NCBI GenBank assembly: GCA_004554165.1
Contig: SFNQ01000015.1
Span: forward strand, 1-64,000
From: Clostridiales bacterium
Lineage (GTDB): Bacteria > Bacillota > Clostridia > Christensenellales > CAG-138
Direction of reading: 5' to 3'
DNA: 64,000 nt
Part shown: positions 24,153 to 31,310 of the stretch, piece by piece
Numbering within the stretch: position 1 is the stretch's first letter
Layout of the letters: every line of letters starts with the position of its first letter
Notes under the pieces: model-generated
The model's database searches: none
Told to the model about the DNA's origin: nothing
What the model saw: only the letters and a program-made list of their open reading frames with translations
Position numbers and translations under genes: made by a program

Positions 24153-25133
24153 ATGCCGGCCATCTGCAAGCGCGCGCCCCTGCCTGCGGCGCTTTTCCAA
24201 AGCGTGGAGGATTTTCTCGCCGCGCGGGGTCTGCGCGACGAGGGCGACGCGGAGGTCTTTGCGCTGCTGTATGACGATTCGGAGCGGCTTGTCGCCTGCG
24301 GCGCACGGGCCGGACGGCTGCTCAAGCAGATAGCCGTTGCGCCCGCTGCGGAGGGCGGCGGCGCCTGCGCCTCCATTGTTTCCGCGCTGCTCAGCGAGGC
24401 CTATACGGCGGGCGAAACCCACCTGTTCCTCTGTACAAAGCCGGAAAACGGCCGCATGTTCCGCTCTCTTGGCTTTTTTCCGCTTGCTGAAACGCCGGAC
24501 GCACTGCTGATGGAAAACCGCCGGGACGGGCTGGAGCGCTTTCTTTCCGCTCTGCCGCATCCCACAGGCCGCGTCGGCGCGGTGGTCTGCAACTGCAATC
24601 CCTTTACGCTGGGACACCGCCACCTCATAGCGACCGCCGCCGCAGCCTGCGACGCGGTGCATGTCTTTGTGCTCTCAGAGGAGGCCTCGCTGTTTTCCGC
24701 CGCAGAGCGCCTTGCGCTGGTGCGCGCGGGCGTGGCGGACCTTTCCAACTGCTTTGTACACGAAAGCGCCCACTATCTCGTATCCCGCGCCACCTTTCCC
24801 GCTTATTTTATCCGGGACGCCGCCCGCGCCGAGGATGTGCGCGCCGACCTGGATCTGACCCTGTTCGCCTCGCGCATTGCGCCCGCGCTGGGCATCAGCG
24901 TCCGCTTTGTGGGTGAGGAGCCCTTCTGCCCGGTTACGCGCGCCTACAACGAACGGATGAAATCGCTCCTGCCGCAGTACGGCGTGGAAGTGGTTGAGAT
25001 TCCCCGGCTCTGCGGCATCAGCGCAAGCCGCGTCCGCGCGCTCATGCAGGAGCGAAAGCTCGACGACATTCGCGCCCTTGTCCCGGAGGAAAGCTATGCA
25101 GCCATCGCCCGTCGCCTTACCCGAGATGCTTGA
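24153..25133 (+). CDS. citC: [citrate lyase] acetate ligase
   Basis: The 326-residue protein has an N-terminal GNAT-like domain (about 15-115) and a C-terminal nucleotidyltransferase domain with NPFTLGHRHLI, RAEDVRADLDLTLFASRIAPALGI, and GISASRVRALMQE. This is the CitC architecture; it acetylates the phosphoribosyl-dephospho-CoA thiol of citrate lyase using ATP and acetate. It begins 4 bases after the LUD gene and overlaps citXG by 38 bases. The structural lyase genes citD, citE and citF are not in the window. Confidence 0.9.
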   Translation: MPAICKRAPLPAALFQSVEDFLAARGLRDEGDAEVFALLYDDSERLVACGARAGRLLKQIAVAPAAEGGGACASIVSALLSEAYTAGETHLFLCTKPENGRMFRSLGFFPLAETPDALLMENRRDGLERFLSALPHPTGRVGAVVCNCNPFTLGHRHLIATAAAACDAVHVFVLSEEASLFSAAERLALVRAGVADLSNCFVHESAHYLVSRATFPAYFIRDAARAEDVRADLDLTLFASRIAPALGISVRFVGEEPFCPVTRAYNERMKSLLPQYGVEVVEIPRLCGISASRVRALMQERKLDDIRALVPEESYAAIARRLTRDA

Positions 25134-26391
25134 CGCGCGGGAACGCCGCGCCGCCCTCCAGCGGGCGCTGCTCGAGCGCTACCGCCTGCCCCTTGTCTGC
25201 CTCAGCATGAATATCCCGGGCGCAATCAAGCGCACGCCCTGCATCCGCCTGCTGTTCGACGAGGGCCTGCGGCGTTTTGATGCGCTGGGCTTTCCCCTCC
25301 GGCGGCGGCTGGTGCTGGATGCGGCCACGGGCTGCGAGGCCTTTCTCGCGGTCCATGCGGACGCGGGCGCGCTCAAGGCCGCCGCAGTCCGGCTGGAGGA
25401 GGGCTTTCCCGCCGCGCGGCTGCTGGATTTCGACGTGCTCCTGCCGGGCGGAGAAAAGCTCTCGCGCGGGGAGCCGCGGCGGTGTCTGCTCTGCGACCGG
25501 CCCGCAGCGGAGTGCGCGCGCAGCCGGAACCACGGGCTGGCCGCCCTCGTTCAGAAAACGCAGGCGCTGCTCCATGACTTTGCGGCGGCGCTGCTGGCGC
25601 AGGACGCGCGGGACGCGCTGCTCGCCGAGCTGTACGCCACGCCGAAGCCGGGCCTTGTGGACGGGAACAACAGCGGCGCCCACGACGACATGGATCTCCC
25701 CCTGTTTGAAGCCAGCGCGGAGGCGCTGTTGCCTTACTTCCGGCAGGCCGTGCTGCATGGGCTGTCCCGCGGCGGCATGGCCGCGCTGCGCCGGGCGGGG
25801 CGGGCGGCTGAAGAAGCAATGTTTGCGGCAACCCGGGGCGTAAACACGCACAAGGGTATGGTCTATTCCATGGGGCTGCTGCTCTCGGGCATGGGCCGGG
25901 CGCTGGCGGAGGGCGGCGACGCTGTGGCCCATGCGGCCGCGCTTGCCCGGGAGGACGCGGAGGCGATGCTGCTTCGGGCAAGGTCCGCCCCCGACACAAA
26001 CGGGGCGCGCGTCCTTGCCGCCTACGGCGCCCGCGGCGCGCAGGGCGAGGCCGCAGCAGGCTTTCCCCATGCGCTGCTGGCGCTGGAGCGAATTTCATTC
26101 TACCGCGCGCAGAATGCCGGAAACCCGGCCGCCCTTGCGCTGTGCGACCTTATGGCCGTGGTTGAGGACACGAACCTGTTGCACCGCGGCGGCCCTGCGG
26201 GCCTTGCCTTTGCGCAGGCTGCGGCTGCCCGCATCGGGCGGCTGCCCATGGAGGAGCGCGAGGCGGCGCTCCTTGCGCTGGACGGGGAGATGATCGCCCG
26301 GCGGCTGTCTCCCGGCGGCTCTGCGGACCTGCTGGCGCTGGGCCTGCTGCTGGGCGCATGGGCGGAGCGCAGCGGGCCGCTGCTGGATTGA
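25096..26391 (+). CDS. citXG: fused CitX-CitG: citrate lyase prosthetic group synthesis and transfer
   Basis: The ATG at 25096 follows GGAGG by 6 bases, inside the end of citC. The 431-residue product joins CitX (about 1-165; SMNIPGAIKRTP and the Cys pair LLCDRPAAEC) to CitG (about 175-431; ELYATPKPGLVDGNNSGAHDDMD, GVNTHKGMVYSMGLL, VEDTNLLHRGG). CitG makes triphosphoribosyl-dephospho-CoA and CitX loads it onto the acyl carrier subunit CitD. Fused CitXG proteins are known in several bacteria. The structural lyase must be encoded elsewhere, or this pair serves another enzyme. Confidence 0.92.
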   Translation: MQPSPVALPEMLDARERRAALQRALLERYRLPLVCLSMNIPGAIKRTPCIRLLFDEGLRRFDALGFPLRRRLVLDAATGCEAFLAVHADAGALKAAAVRLEEGFPAARLLDFDVLLPGGEKLSRGEPRRCLLCDRPAAECARSRNHGLAALVQKTQALLHDFAAALLAQDARDALLAELYATPKPGLVDGNNSGAHDDMDLPLFEASAEALLPYFRQAVLHGLSRGGMAALRRAGRAAEEAMFAATRGVNTHKGMVYSMGLLLSGMGRALAEGGDAVAHAAALAREDAEAMLLRARSAPDTNGARVLAAYGARGAQGEAAAGFPHALLALERISFYRAQNAGNPAALALCDLMAVVEDTNLLHRGGPAGLAFAQAAAARIGRLPMEEREAALLALDGEMIARRLSPGGSADLLALGLLLGAWAERSGPLLD

Positions 26392-26485
26392 GCGCCCCCT
26401 GCCCCTGCGCAAACAAAAAAACGGGCGCACGGTCCCAAAACAGCGCGCTCCTGCTCCGTTTTTCAAAAAAGACAAAAAAATCCCC

Positions 26486-26528
26486 CTGCGTCAGGTATTG
26501 CTTGTGACGCAGCGTGATCTTCTATGAT
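26486..26528 (+). promoter_or_regulatory. MerR-type promoter with dyad
   Basis: CTGCGTCA (26486-26493) and TGACGCAG (26505-26512) form a perfect dyad with an 11-base spacer that covers a TTGCTT -35 (26498-26503). TATGAT (26523-26528) is the -10, leaving a 19-base spacer. A spacer of 19-20 bases is the hallmark of promoters that MerR proteins activate by untwisting. It lies directly before the merR-family gene. Confidence 0.6.
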
Positions 26529-26551
26529 GGGGGCGAAAGGAGGTGAGACCC

Positions 26552-27280
26552 ATGCCGCAATATACCACCGGCGAGCTGGCGAAGCTCTGCGGCGTGAGTG
26601 TGCGCACGGTGCAGTTCTACGATGCAAAGGGCCTGCTCCCGCCGGCTGCGCTGTCCGAAGGCGGACGGCGGCTGTATGCCGAGGGCGACCTTGCGCGGCT
26701 GCGCCTGATTTTGCTGCTCAAATCTCTGGGCCTGTCGCTGGAGGCGGTTCGCGGCGTGCTGAAAAGCGAGGCGTCCACGGAAATTCTCCTGCTGCTGCTG
26801 GATGAGCAGGCAAAAGCGCTCGACGGCGAGCTGCGGGAATTGCAGCAGCGCCGCCGCGCCATCGACGCGGTGCGCCGGGGCATCCGCAGCGGAGAGATTG
26901 CCGACGCCGGTTCCCTCTGCGACATGGGACGCATCATGAAAACCAGAAAAGAGCTGAAGAAGGCCCGGGCGATCCTGCTCGCTGCCGGCATTCTGCTGGA
27001 TTTTGCCGAGCTTGGCGCCATACTCCTGTGGATTCTCCGCGGCATCTGGCTGCCCTTCGCCGTGGTCATGCCGCTGGTCATCCTCGCCGCTGCGCTGCTC
27101 TCGCGGATGTATTACCGCGCCACGGCCTATATCTGCCCCGCCTGTCACGCGGTCTTTCGCCCAACGTTCCGGGAGAGCTTTTTTGCCCGACACACCTATC
27201 GCACAAGAAGGCTGACCTGCACGGCCTGCGGCAAAAAGGACTGGTGCATCGAAACCGCCGCCTCGGAGCTGCAAGAATAG
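26552..27280 (+). CDS. MerR-family regulator with membrane and zinc-binding C-terminus
   Basis: The ATG at 26552 follows AGGAGGTGA; the GTG at 26543 is inside the ribosome site. The 242-residue protein has an N-terminal MerR helix-turn-helix (YTTGELAKLCGVSVRTVQFYDAKGLLPP), a coiled coil (about 70-115), then two adjacent hydrophobic helices (about 142-185, including FAVVMPLVILAAALLS) and a zinc module CPACHAVF...LTCTACGKKDWC (about 195-232). A membrane-anchored MerR protein is unusual but the layout is seen in Clostridia. It may sense a membrane or envelope signal; this is inference. Confidence 0.82.
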   Translation: MPQYTTGELAKLCGVSVRTVQFYDAKGLLPPAALSEGGRRLYAEGDLARLRLILLLKSLGLSLEAVRGVLKSEASTEILLLLLDEQAKALDGELRELQQRRRAIDAVRRGIRSGEIADAGSLCDMGRIMKTRKELKKARAILLAAGILLDFAELGAILLWILRGIWLPFAVVMPLVILAAALLSRMYYRATAYICPACHAVFRPTFRESFFARHTYRTRRLTCTACGKKDWCIETAASELQE

Positions 27281-27317
27281 CGCGGCCCCGGCCAGAGCGG
27301 CGAAGCAGAAGCGCAAA

Positions 27318-27349
27318 AGCGGCGGAGGAACGGGAAGTCCTCCGCCGCT
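27318..27349. terminator. convergent terminator between MerR gene and mutY
   Basis: AGCGGCGGAGGA (27318-27329) pairs perfectly with TCCTCCGCCGCT (27338-27349). On the minus strand the stem is followed by TTTTGCG, downstream of mutY; on the plus strand it follows the MerR gene with a weaker T-run. Confidence 0.65.
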
Positions 27350-27397
27350 GCCATTTCCCCATGTACGCCTTCCCTTCCGCAGCCGTTTCTCAGGGCG

Positions 27398-28408
27398 CTA
27401 TTCCAGGCACACCCGATAGGCCGTGGGCAGCGAGTGCGTGTGCTCTTCCAGAAAAACCCAGCCCGGGGGAGGCGCAGTGTTCCCCACCTGAACATGGCAC
27501 ACGCGCATCCGCCATTCCACATGTGTGAAGATGTGCTTTCTCACATAAACCCGCAGCTCGCCAACCGGATGCAGGCCATGCGCCGCAAGAAACGCCATCA
27601 TCTGCCCCTCGTCCAGCCAGCCGGGTACGTCCGGCAGCTGATACAGCGAGGCCAGCAACCCCGTCTCCGGCCTGCGATACCCGAGAACGCCCTGCGGCGA
27701 ACGCAGCGCAAACACGGTCTTCTGCTCGATGCGCCGGGCCGTTTTCTTTTTCTTTACCGGCAGCTGGCGTTCGACCCCCAGGGCGTGTGCGCGGCAGCAG
27801 AAGGCGACGGGGCAGTCCGCGCAGCGCGGCGCGCCGTTTGGCAGGCATACGGTGGCGCCAAGCTCCATCATGGCCTGATTGAACAGGCCCGGCCTATCCT
27901 GCGGCATTTCCCGAAGCAGCGTTTCCCGCACCCGGCGGCGGGTGCGCTCGTCCATGATATCCGCGTAATCCGCGTCCTTTCGCGCCATCACGCGAAGAAC
28001 GTTCCCGTCCACGGCGGGAACGGGGACGCCGAAGGCAATCGATGCAATCGCGCCCGCCGTATACGCGCCGATGCCCGGCAGCGCCAGCAGCGCCTCATAG
28101 GAGACGGGCAGCGCGCCGCCCTCCCTTTCCACAACCTGCTGCGCGGCCCGTTTGAGATTCCCTGCGCGGCTGTAGTAGCCAAGGCCTTCCCAGAGCTTCA
28201 TCAGCCGCCCATCCTCCACCTGCGCAAGCGAGCGCACATCCGGCAACGCCTCCAGAAAGCGGGCATAATACCCCCGCACCGCCTCCACGCGCGTCTGCTG
28301 GAGCATGATCTCGCTGATCCAGATACAATAGGGGTCCCGCGTCCTGCGCCAGGGCAGATCCCGCGCGTTGTTTTGATACCAGAGGAGCAAAGCGTCGATC
28401 CAATTCAT
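27398..28408 (-). CDS. mutY: A/G-specific adenine glycosylase
   Basis: The ATG at 28408 starts MNWIDALLLWYQNNARDLPWR, the conserved MutY N-terminus. The 336-residue enzyme has the catalytic SEIMLQQTRVEAVRGYY, the helix-hairpin-helix LPGIGAYTAGAI with PAVDGNVLRV (catalytic Asp), the [4Fe-4S] cluster cysteines C..C.DC.......C (CLPNGAPRCADCPVAFCC), and a C-terminal NUDIX-like domain that recognises 8-oxoguanine. It removes adenine mispaired with 8-oxoguanine. There is no ribosome site before the ATG, and the -10 places the transcription start at the ATG. Confidence 0.93.
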   Translation of the reverse strand: MNWIDALLLWYQNNARDLPWRRTRDPYCIWISEIMLQQTRVEAVRGYYARFLEALPDVRSLAQVEDGRLMKLWEGLGYYSRAGNLKRAAQQVVEREGGALPVSYEALLALPGIGAYTAGAIASIAFGVPVPAVDGNVLRVMARKDADYADIMDERTRRRVRETLLREMPQDRPGLFNQAMMELGATVCLPNGAPRCADCPVAFCCRAHALGVERQLPVKKKKTARRIEQKTVFALRSPQGVLGYRRPETGLLASLYQLPDVPGWLDEGQMMAFLAAHGLHPVGELRVYVRKHIFTHVEWRMRVCHVQVGNTAPPPGWVFLEEHTHSLPTAYRVCLE

Positions 28409-28414
28409 GAAACC

Positions 28415-28423
28415 AGTATACCA
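28415..28423 (-). promoter_or_regulatory. extended -10 of mutY, apparently leaderless
   Basis: On the minus strand TGG-TATACT ends at 28415, seven bases before the ATG at 28408. The predicted transcript starts at the start codon. No -35 is evident. Confidence 0.5.
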
Positions 28424-28438
28424 TAAACCCCGGTTTGG

Positions 28439-28447
28439 TGATATAAT
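28439..28447 (+). promoter_or_regulatory. extended -10 (TGA-TATAAT) of the UPF0340 gene
   Basis: TGATATAAT at 28439-28447 lies 28 bases before the ATG at 28475. It is divergent from and close to the mutY promoter. Confidence 0.55.
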
Positions 28448-28474
28448 GGATCGATTTGAAAGGAAGCGATCATT

Positions 28475-29041
28475 ATGGATTTTACCCGCATTACGGAACA
28501 GGCCCATGAAGCGGCCGACATTCTGCTCAACGCCGCGCAGCCCGCGGCAGGCGAAATCTGCGTCATCGGCTGCTCCACCAGCGAAGTCGCAGGCCAGCGC
28601 ATCGGCTCCGCTTCAAGTCTGGATGTTGCCCGCGCCATCATGGACGGGCTGCTGCCGCCCCTTGCGCAGGCAGGCGTGTTCGTGGCGGTACAGGGCTGCG
28701 AGCACATCAACCGCGCGCTGTGCGTCTCAAAAAACTGCATGGAAAAATACGGGCTGGAGCCGGTTGCCGTGGAGCCCTGGCTTCGCGCGGGCGGCGCGTT
28801 CATCACGGAGGCCTTCGCCCGTTTTTCCGGCTGCGTCATGGTGGAGGATCTCAGAGCAAGAGCGACCCTCGGCATGGACATCGGCGGCACGCTCATCGGC
28901 ATGCATCTTCGTCCGGTCGTCGTGCCCATTCATACGGATTTGAGACGCATCGGCGAGGCAAACCTTATCCTCGCCCGCTGCCGTCCGAAGTACATTGGCG
29001 GCCCGAGAGCCCATTATGGAGGGCTGGAAAGCGCGCATTAA
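28475..29041 (+). CDS. UPF0340 / TIGR01440 family protein
   Basis: The 188-residue protein has the family features: CVIGCSTSEVAGQRIGSASS, VAVQGCEHINRALCVS, and FSGCVMVEDLRARATLGMDIGGTLIGMHLRPV. The family (YwlG) is conserved across Firmicutes and has no assigned reaction. It is soluble and about the usual length. A site AAAGGAAG precedes the ATG. The gene stands alone and is followed by a terminator-like hairpin and the raiA-like RNA. Confidence 0.92.
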   Translation: MDFTRITEQAHEAADILLNAAQPAAGEICVIGCSTSEVAGQRIGSASSLDVARAIMDGLLPPLAQAGVFVAVQGCEHINRALCVSKNCMEKYGLEPVAVEPWLRAGGAFITEAFARFSGCVMVEDLRARATLGMDIGGTLIGMHLRPVVVPIHTDLRRIGEANLILARCRPKYIGGPRAHYGGLESAH

Positions 29042-29052
29042 ATCTGTTTTTT

Positions 29053-29082
29053 GGGGTTATTTTTACAAAAACCCTTGTTTTT
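29053..29082 (+). terminator. terminator after UPF0340 gene
   Basis: GGGGTT (29053-29058) can pair with AACCC (29070-29074), followed by TTGTTTTT. It lies 12 bases after the stop. The stem is short, so confidence is moderate. Confidence 0.5.
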
Positions 29083-29104
29083 GGGCCGAAAATTAGAATA
29101 ATGT

Positions 29105-29134
29105 TTGCATTGTGACAAGTACTTGTTTTATAAT
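29105..29134 (+). promoter_or_regulatory. promoter of the structured RNA
   Basis: TTGCAT (29105-29110), an 18-base spacer and TATAAT (29129-29134) place the start of transcription at about 29141, which is exactly the first base of the RNA's closing helix. Confidence 0.8.
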
Positions 29135-29140
29135 GCAAGA

Positions 29141-29362
29141 GGTATCCGCATGCGGGTCTGTGGTTGAAAATCGATGCCAGTCGCAGGCGAAACGATCCAC
29201 GTAAGCGGAAAAAGAGTTCCGTGAGCATGGTGCGGTCTAGATGTAAGTCCAACCGGGGCGACCCGAGAGGGGCAGTAGTGGGGAGCCGAAGCAGGCTTAT
29301 GAGCGAACCCTCCCGTTGGCGAGTGTGGGGGCAAAAACCAGGTCAGCCGCCATTCGGATACC
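29141..29362 (+). ncRNA. structured noncoding RNA, probably raiA motif
   Basis: GGTATCCG at 29141-29148 pairs perfectly with CGGATACC at 29355-29362, closing a 222-nt RNA without a good reading frame. The interior is rich in short pairings and purine-rich loops, for example GGTCTAGATGTAAGTCC, ACCGGGGCGACCCGAG and GGCAGTAGTGGGGAGCCGAAG. Size, order of conserved blocks as I remember them, clostridial host and lack of protein content fit the raiA motif, an abundant RNA implicated in sporulation and aggregation in Clostridium. It is not RNase P, tmRNA, 6S or SRP RNA by their known cores. No terminator follows, so it may be the leader of the zinc-ribbon gene 42 bases downstream. Confidence 0.72.
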
Positions 29363-29403
29363 AAAAAAATTAACTGCCAAAGGCAAAGGGGAAAGAAAGT
29401 AAC

Positions 29404-29679
29404 ATGTTCGAAGACAAGACACTGGTTTGCAAGGACTGCGGCGCGGAATTCGTTTTCACCGCAGGCGAGCAGGAGTTCTACGCGGAGAAGGGCTTCCAGA
29501 ACGAGCCCGTCCGCTGCAAGGCCTGCCGTTCCAACCGTAAGTCCCAGCGCGGCGGCGAGCGCGAAATGTTCGATGCGGTCTGCGCTGAGTGCGGCGCGCC
29601 CACGAAGATCCCGTTCCAGCCGCGCAACGACCGTCCCATCTATTGCAGCGAATGCTTCCAGAACCACAAAAACCACTAA
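29404..29679 (+). CDS. trcl-type zinc-ribbon protein
   Basis: The 91-residue protein has two CxxC...CxxC units: LVCKDCGAEFVFTAGEQEFYAEKGF...RCKACR and DAVCAECGAPTKIPFQP...IYCSECF. The first is the 'probable zinc-ribbon' family widespread in Clostridia; the second resembles the CxxC-TKVPF-type nucleic-acid ribbon. The basic linker (RSNRKSQRGG) suggests RNA or DNA binding. AAGGGG precedes the ATG. It is transcribed behind the structured RNA and ends in a strong terminator. Its function is not known. Confidence 0.9.
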   Translation: MFEDKTLVCKDCGAEFVFTAGEQEFYAEKGFQNEPVRCKACRSNRKSQRGGEREMFDAVCAECGAPTKIPFQPRNDRPIYCSECFQNHKNH

Positions 29680-29710
29680 CTCTTGTCTTTTGACCTGAGT
29701 AAAACCGACC

Positions 29711-29751
29711 CGGGGAATGGACGCGATCCAACGTCCGTTCCCCGTTTTTTT
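29711..29751 (+). terminator. terminator after zinc-ribbon gene
   Basis: CGGGGAATGGACG (29711-29723) pairs with CGTCCGTTCCCCG (29732-29744) with one T-G pair, followed by TTTTTTT. Confidence 0.9.
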
Positions 29752-29764
29752 GCACGCAGGAAGG

Positions 29765-29894
29765 CGTTGGGGGAGTTATCGTGCAAAGGACGCATGGGGC
29801 GGTGACGGGAGATGACTCGATGGTCAGCCAGCTGTGTATCGAAGAGCCTCCAATCACCGTCCTATGCGCCCTTTACTGTATAGCTCTCCCAACG
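29765..29894. repeat. 130-bp imperfect palindrome, MITE-like
   Basis: The arms starting CGTTGGGGGAG at 29765 and ending CTCTCCCAACG at 29894 are inverted copies with scattered mismatches. Further in, AAAGGACGCATGGGGCGGTGA on the left matches the inverse of TCACCGTCCTATGCGCCCTTT on the right. The whole block can fold into one long hairpin. There is no reading frame. It may be a degenerate miniature transposable element or a structured transcript end. Confidence 0.55.
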
Positions 29895-29968
29895 AACTCC
29901 TTCATAGCTATACTGTCCAACCTGTTTGACAAACCTACAAAGGCTTGCACGCGCATGCAATCCATGGA

Positions 29969-29998
29969 TTGCACCGGAGCCTTCGATTGGGGTATAAT
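29969..29998 (+). promoter_or_regulatory. promoter of the 30.0-kb flavin-type oxidase gene
   Basis: TTGCAC (29969-29974), an 18-base spacer and TATAAT (29993-29998) lie 34 bases before the ATG at 30032. Confidence 0.75.
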
Positions 29999-30031
29999 AG
30001 AAAAAACATCAGGAATAAGGAGAAAACAATC

Positions 30032-30439
30032 ATGGATATGCAAAAGCTTTCCGACATCATGGGAAAATTCTGCTGCGGTAATCTGGCGACCATCAGCCAG
30101 GAGGGGTATCCGGACCTGCGGGGCTGGAAATTCCAGTTCATCCGGGAGGGCAAGCCCTTTTTTACCACCTCGAATGAAAAGAACGTGTACCGTCAAATGG
30201 CCGCGAACCCCAAGGCAACCTTTGCATGCAGCGTAAACGGCTACGAAGTGCGCATCATGGGCGACGTTAAATTTGCAGAGGACCCGGCGCTCATCGAGGA
30301 AATCTACAATACCATGGACGCCAGCGTCAGAAAGCTCTATCCCACCGTGGATTCCAACGGCTTTACGGCCATGTATTTTGACCATGGCATCGTCAAGTAT
30401 GCAAAGGACGGCGGCAAGTTCGAAAGCTTCACCTTCTGA
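30032..30439 (+). CDS. pyridoxamine 5'-phosphate oxidase-like flavin protein
   Basis: The ATG at 30032 follows AAGGAG. The 135-residue protein has the split-barrel pattern: KFCCGNLATISQEGYPDLRG, GKPFFTTSNEKNVYRQMAANPKATFAC, VRIMGDVKFAEDPALIEEIY, and FDHGIVKYAKDGG near the end. Small members of this family bind FMN (some bind F420 or haem) and carry out cytosolic redox reactions. The substrate is unknown. It is monocistronic and followed by the repeat block. Confidence 0.85.
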   Translation: MDMQKLSDIMGKFCCGNLATISQEGYPDLRGWKFQFIREGKPFFTTSNEKNVYRQMAANPKATFACSVNGYEVRIMGDVKFAEDPALIEEIYNTMDASVRKLYPTVDSNGFTAMYFDHGIVKYAKDGGKFESFTF

Positions 30440-30461
30440 GAGAACCGGGAAGGATGACACA

Positions 30462-30486
30462 GGGCTTCCGGCGCTGCCGGAAGCCC
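30462..30486. repeat. hairpin H, copy 1 (also likely terminator)
   Basis: Arms GGGCTTCCGGC and GCCGGAAGCCC around a 3-base loop form a perfect hairpin. The same 25 bases recur at 31035-31059 and 31264-31288. This copy lies 23 bases after the flavin-protein gene and could end its transcript. Confidence 0.85.
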
Positions 30487-30652
30487 TGTGACTGTCGAAA
30501 AAGCGGAAGCCTCCACTTTTTCGAGAATATCTCAAGGGCAGCTTGCGCCTGCAGCGCGGCCAGCCGCCCTTGCAGGGAAAGCCTTGCTTCGCAAGCGCTT
30601 TTGCGGATCCGGCGTACATGCCGCCGGATCCGAACAAAGCCTCCGGGGGCTG
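30487..30652. repeat. 166-bp hairpin unit, copy 1
   Basis: The unit begins TGTGACTGTCG and ends TCCGGGGGCTG. It holds four successive hairpins: AAAAAGYGGA/TCCACTTTTT, AAGGGC/GCCCTT, CTTGC/GCAAG and CGGATCCGGCG/CGCCGGATCCG. It is nearly identical to copies 2 and 3 and abuts copy 2 head to tail. Confidence 0.9.
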
Positions 30653-30818
30653 TGTGACTGTCGAAAAAGTGGAAGCCTCCACTTTTTCGAGAATATCTCA
30701 AGGGCAGCTTGCGCCTGCGGCGCGGCCAGCCGCCCTTGCAGGGAAAGCCTTGCTTCGCAAGCGCTTTTGCGGATCCGGCGTACATGCCGCCGGATCCGAA
30801 CAAAGCCTCCGGGGGCTG
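30653..30818. repeat. 166-bp hairpin unit, copy 2
   Basis: This copy directly follows copy 1 in the same orientation and has the same length. It differs at single bases, for example GTGGAAG for GCGGAAG near the start and CTGCGGCGC for CTGCAGCGC. The near identity of units lacking any gene suggests recent duplication. Confidence 0.9.
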
Positions 30819-31034
30819 GGAAGCCCTCATGAGATTGTCGAAAAACTCCGGGGTTGATAAGGGGCCGCAGCCCCTTATGTGCAATCCGGCTCTGACGACA
30901 AGTGCGTCAGAACGGATGAAAACCCAGAGGTTTTCGTACTTTGCAGGTTTTGCCGCCCGGGAGCTGATGCGAGAGGCAAAACCTGTGAAAGCTCGAAAAA
31001 GTGGCGTTCAGCCACTTTTTCGACACTCTGATGA
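30819..31034. repeat. spacer made of five further perfect hairpins
   Basis: The stems are AAGGGGC/GCCCCTT (30859-30876), CTGACG/CGTCAG (30892-30910), GAAAACC/GGTTTTC (30918-30935), CAGGTTTTGCC/GGCAAAACCTG (30944-30985) and TCGAAAAAGTGGC/GCCACTTTTTCGA (30993-31023). No coding potential is seen. Confidence 0.8.
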
Positions 31035-31059
31035 GGGCTTCCGGCGCTGCCGGAAGCCC
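31035..31059. repeat. hairpin H, copy 2
   Basis: This is identical to the 25-base hairpin at 30462-30486 and again sits immediately before a 166-bp unit. Confidence 0.88.
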
Positions 31060-31225
31060 TGTGACTGCCAAAAAAGTGGAAGCCTCCACTTTTTCTAGAA
31101 TATCTCAAGGGCAGCTTGCGCCTGCAGCGCGGTCAGCCGCCCTTGCAGGGAAAGCCTTGCTTCGCAAGCGCTTTTGCGGATCCGGCGTACATGCCGCCGG
31201 ATCCGAACAAAGCCTCCGGGGGCTG
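31060..31225. repeat. 166-bp hairpin unit, copy 3
   Basis: This third copy has the same length and orientation as the others. It has small changes (TGCCAAAAAAG for TGTCGAAAAAG, TTCTAG for TTCGAG, GCGGTCAG for GCGGCCAG). Confidence 0.9.
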
Positions 31226-31263
31226 CGGCCCCCGAAGCCCCCAAATATTTATCGACAGAACGA

Positions 31264-31297
31264 GGGCTTCCGGCGCTGCCGGAAGCCCTCGTTTTTT
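31264..31297 (+). terminator. hairpin H, copy 3, with T-run
   Basis: The same 25-base hairpin at 31264-31288 is extended by CGAG/CTCG and followed by GTTTTTTCC. It looks like a good plus-strand terminator and closes the repeat block before the convergent E2-like gene. Confidence 0.7.
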
Positions 31298-31310
31298 CCT
31301 GTTGTGTTTT

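Noticed and set aside
24994..25095. Upstream extension of the citXG frame inside citC
   Set aside because: The extension is an out-of-phase reading of citC; a good ribosome site fixes the start at 25096.
29141..29362. RNase P, tmRNA, SRP or 6S RNA
   Set aside because: The conserved cores of these RNAs were not seen; the closing helix and size fit the raiA-type RNA better.
30487..31225. Open reading frames through the 166-bp units
   Set aside because: Frames on both strands repeat the same Ala/Arg/Pro-rich peptide because of the duplicated DNA; they have no ribosome sites and the sequence is explained by perfect hairpins.
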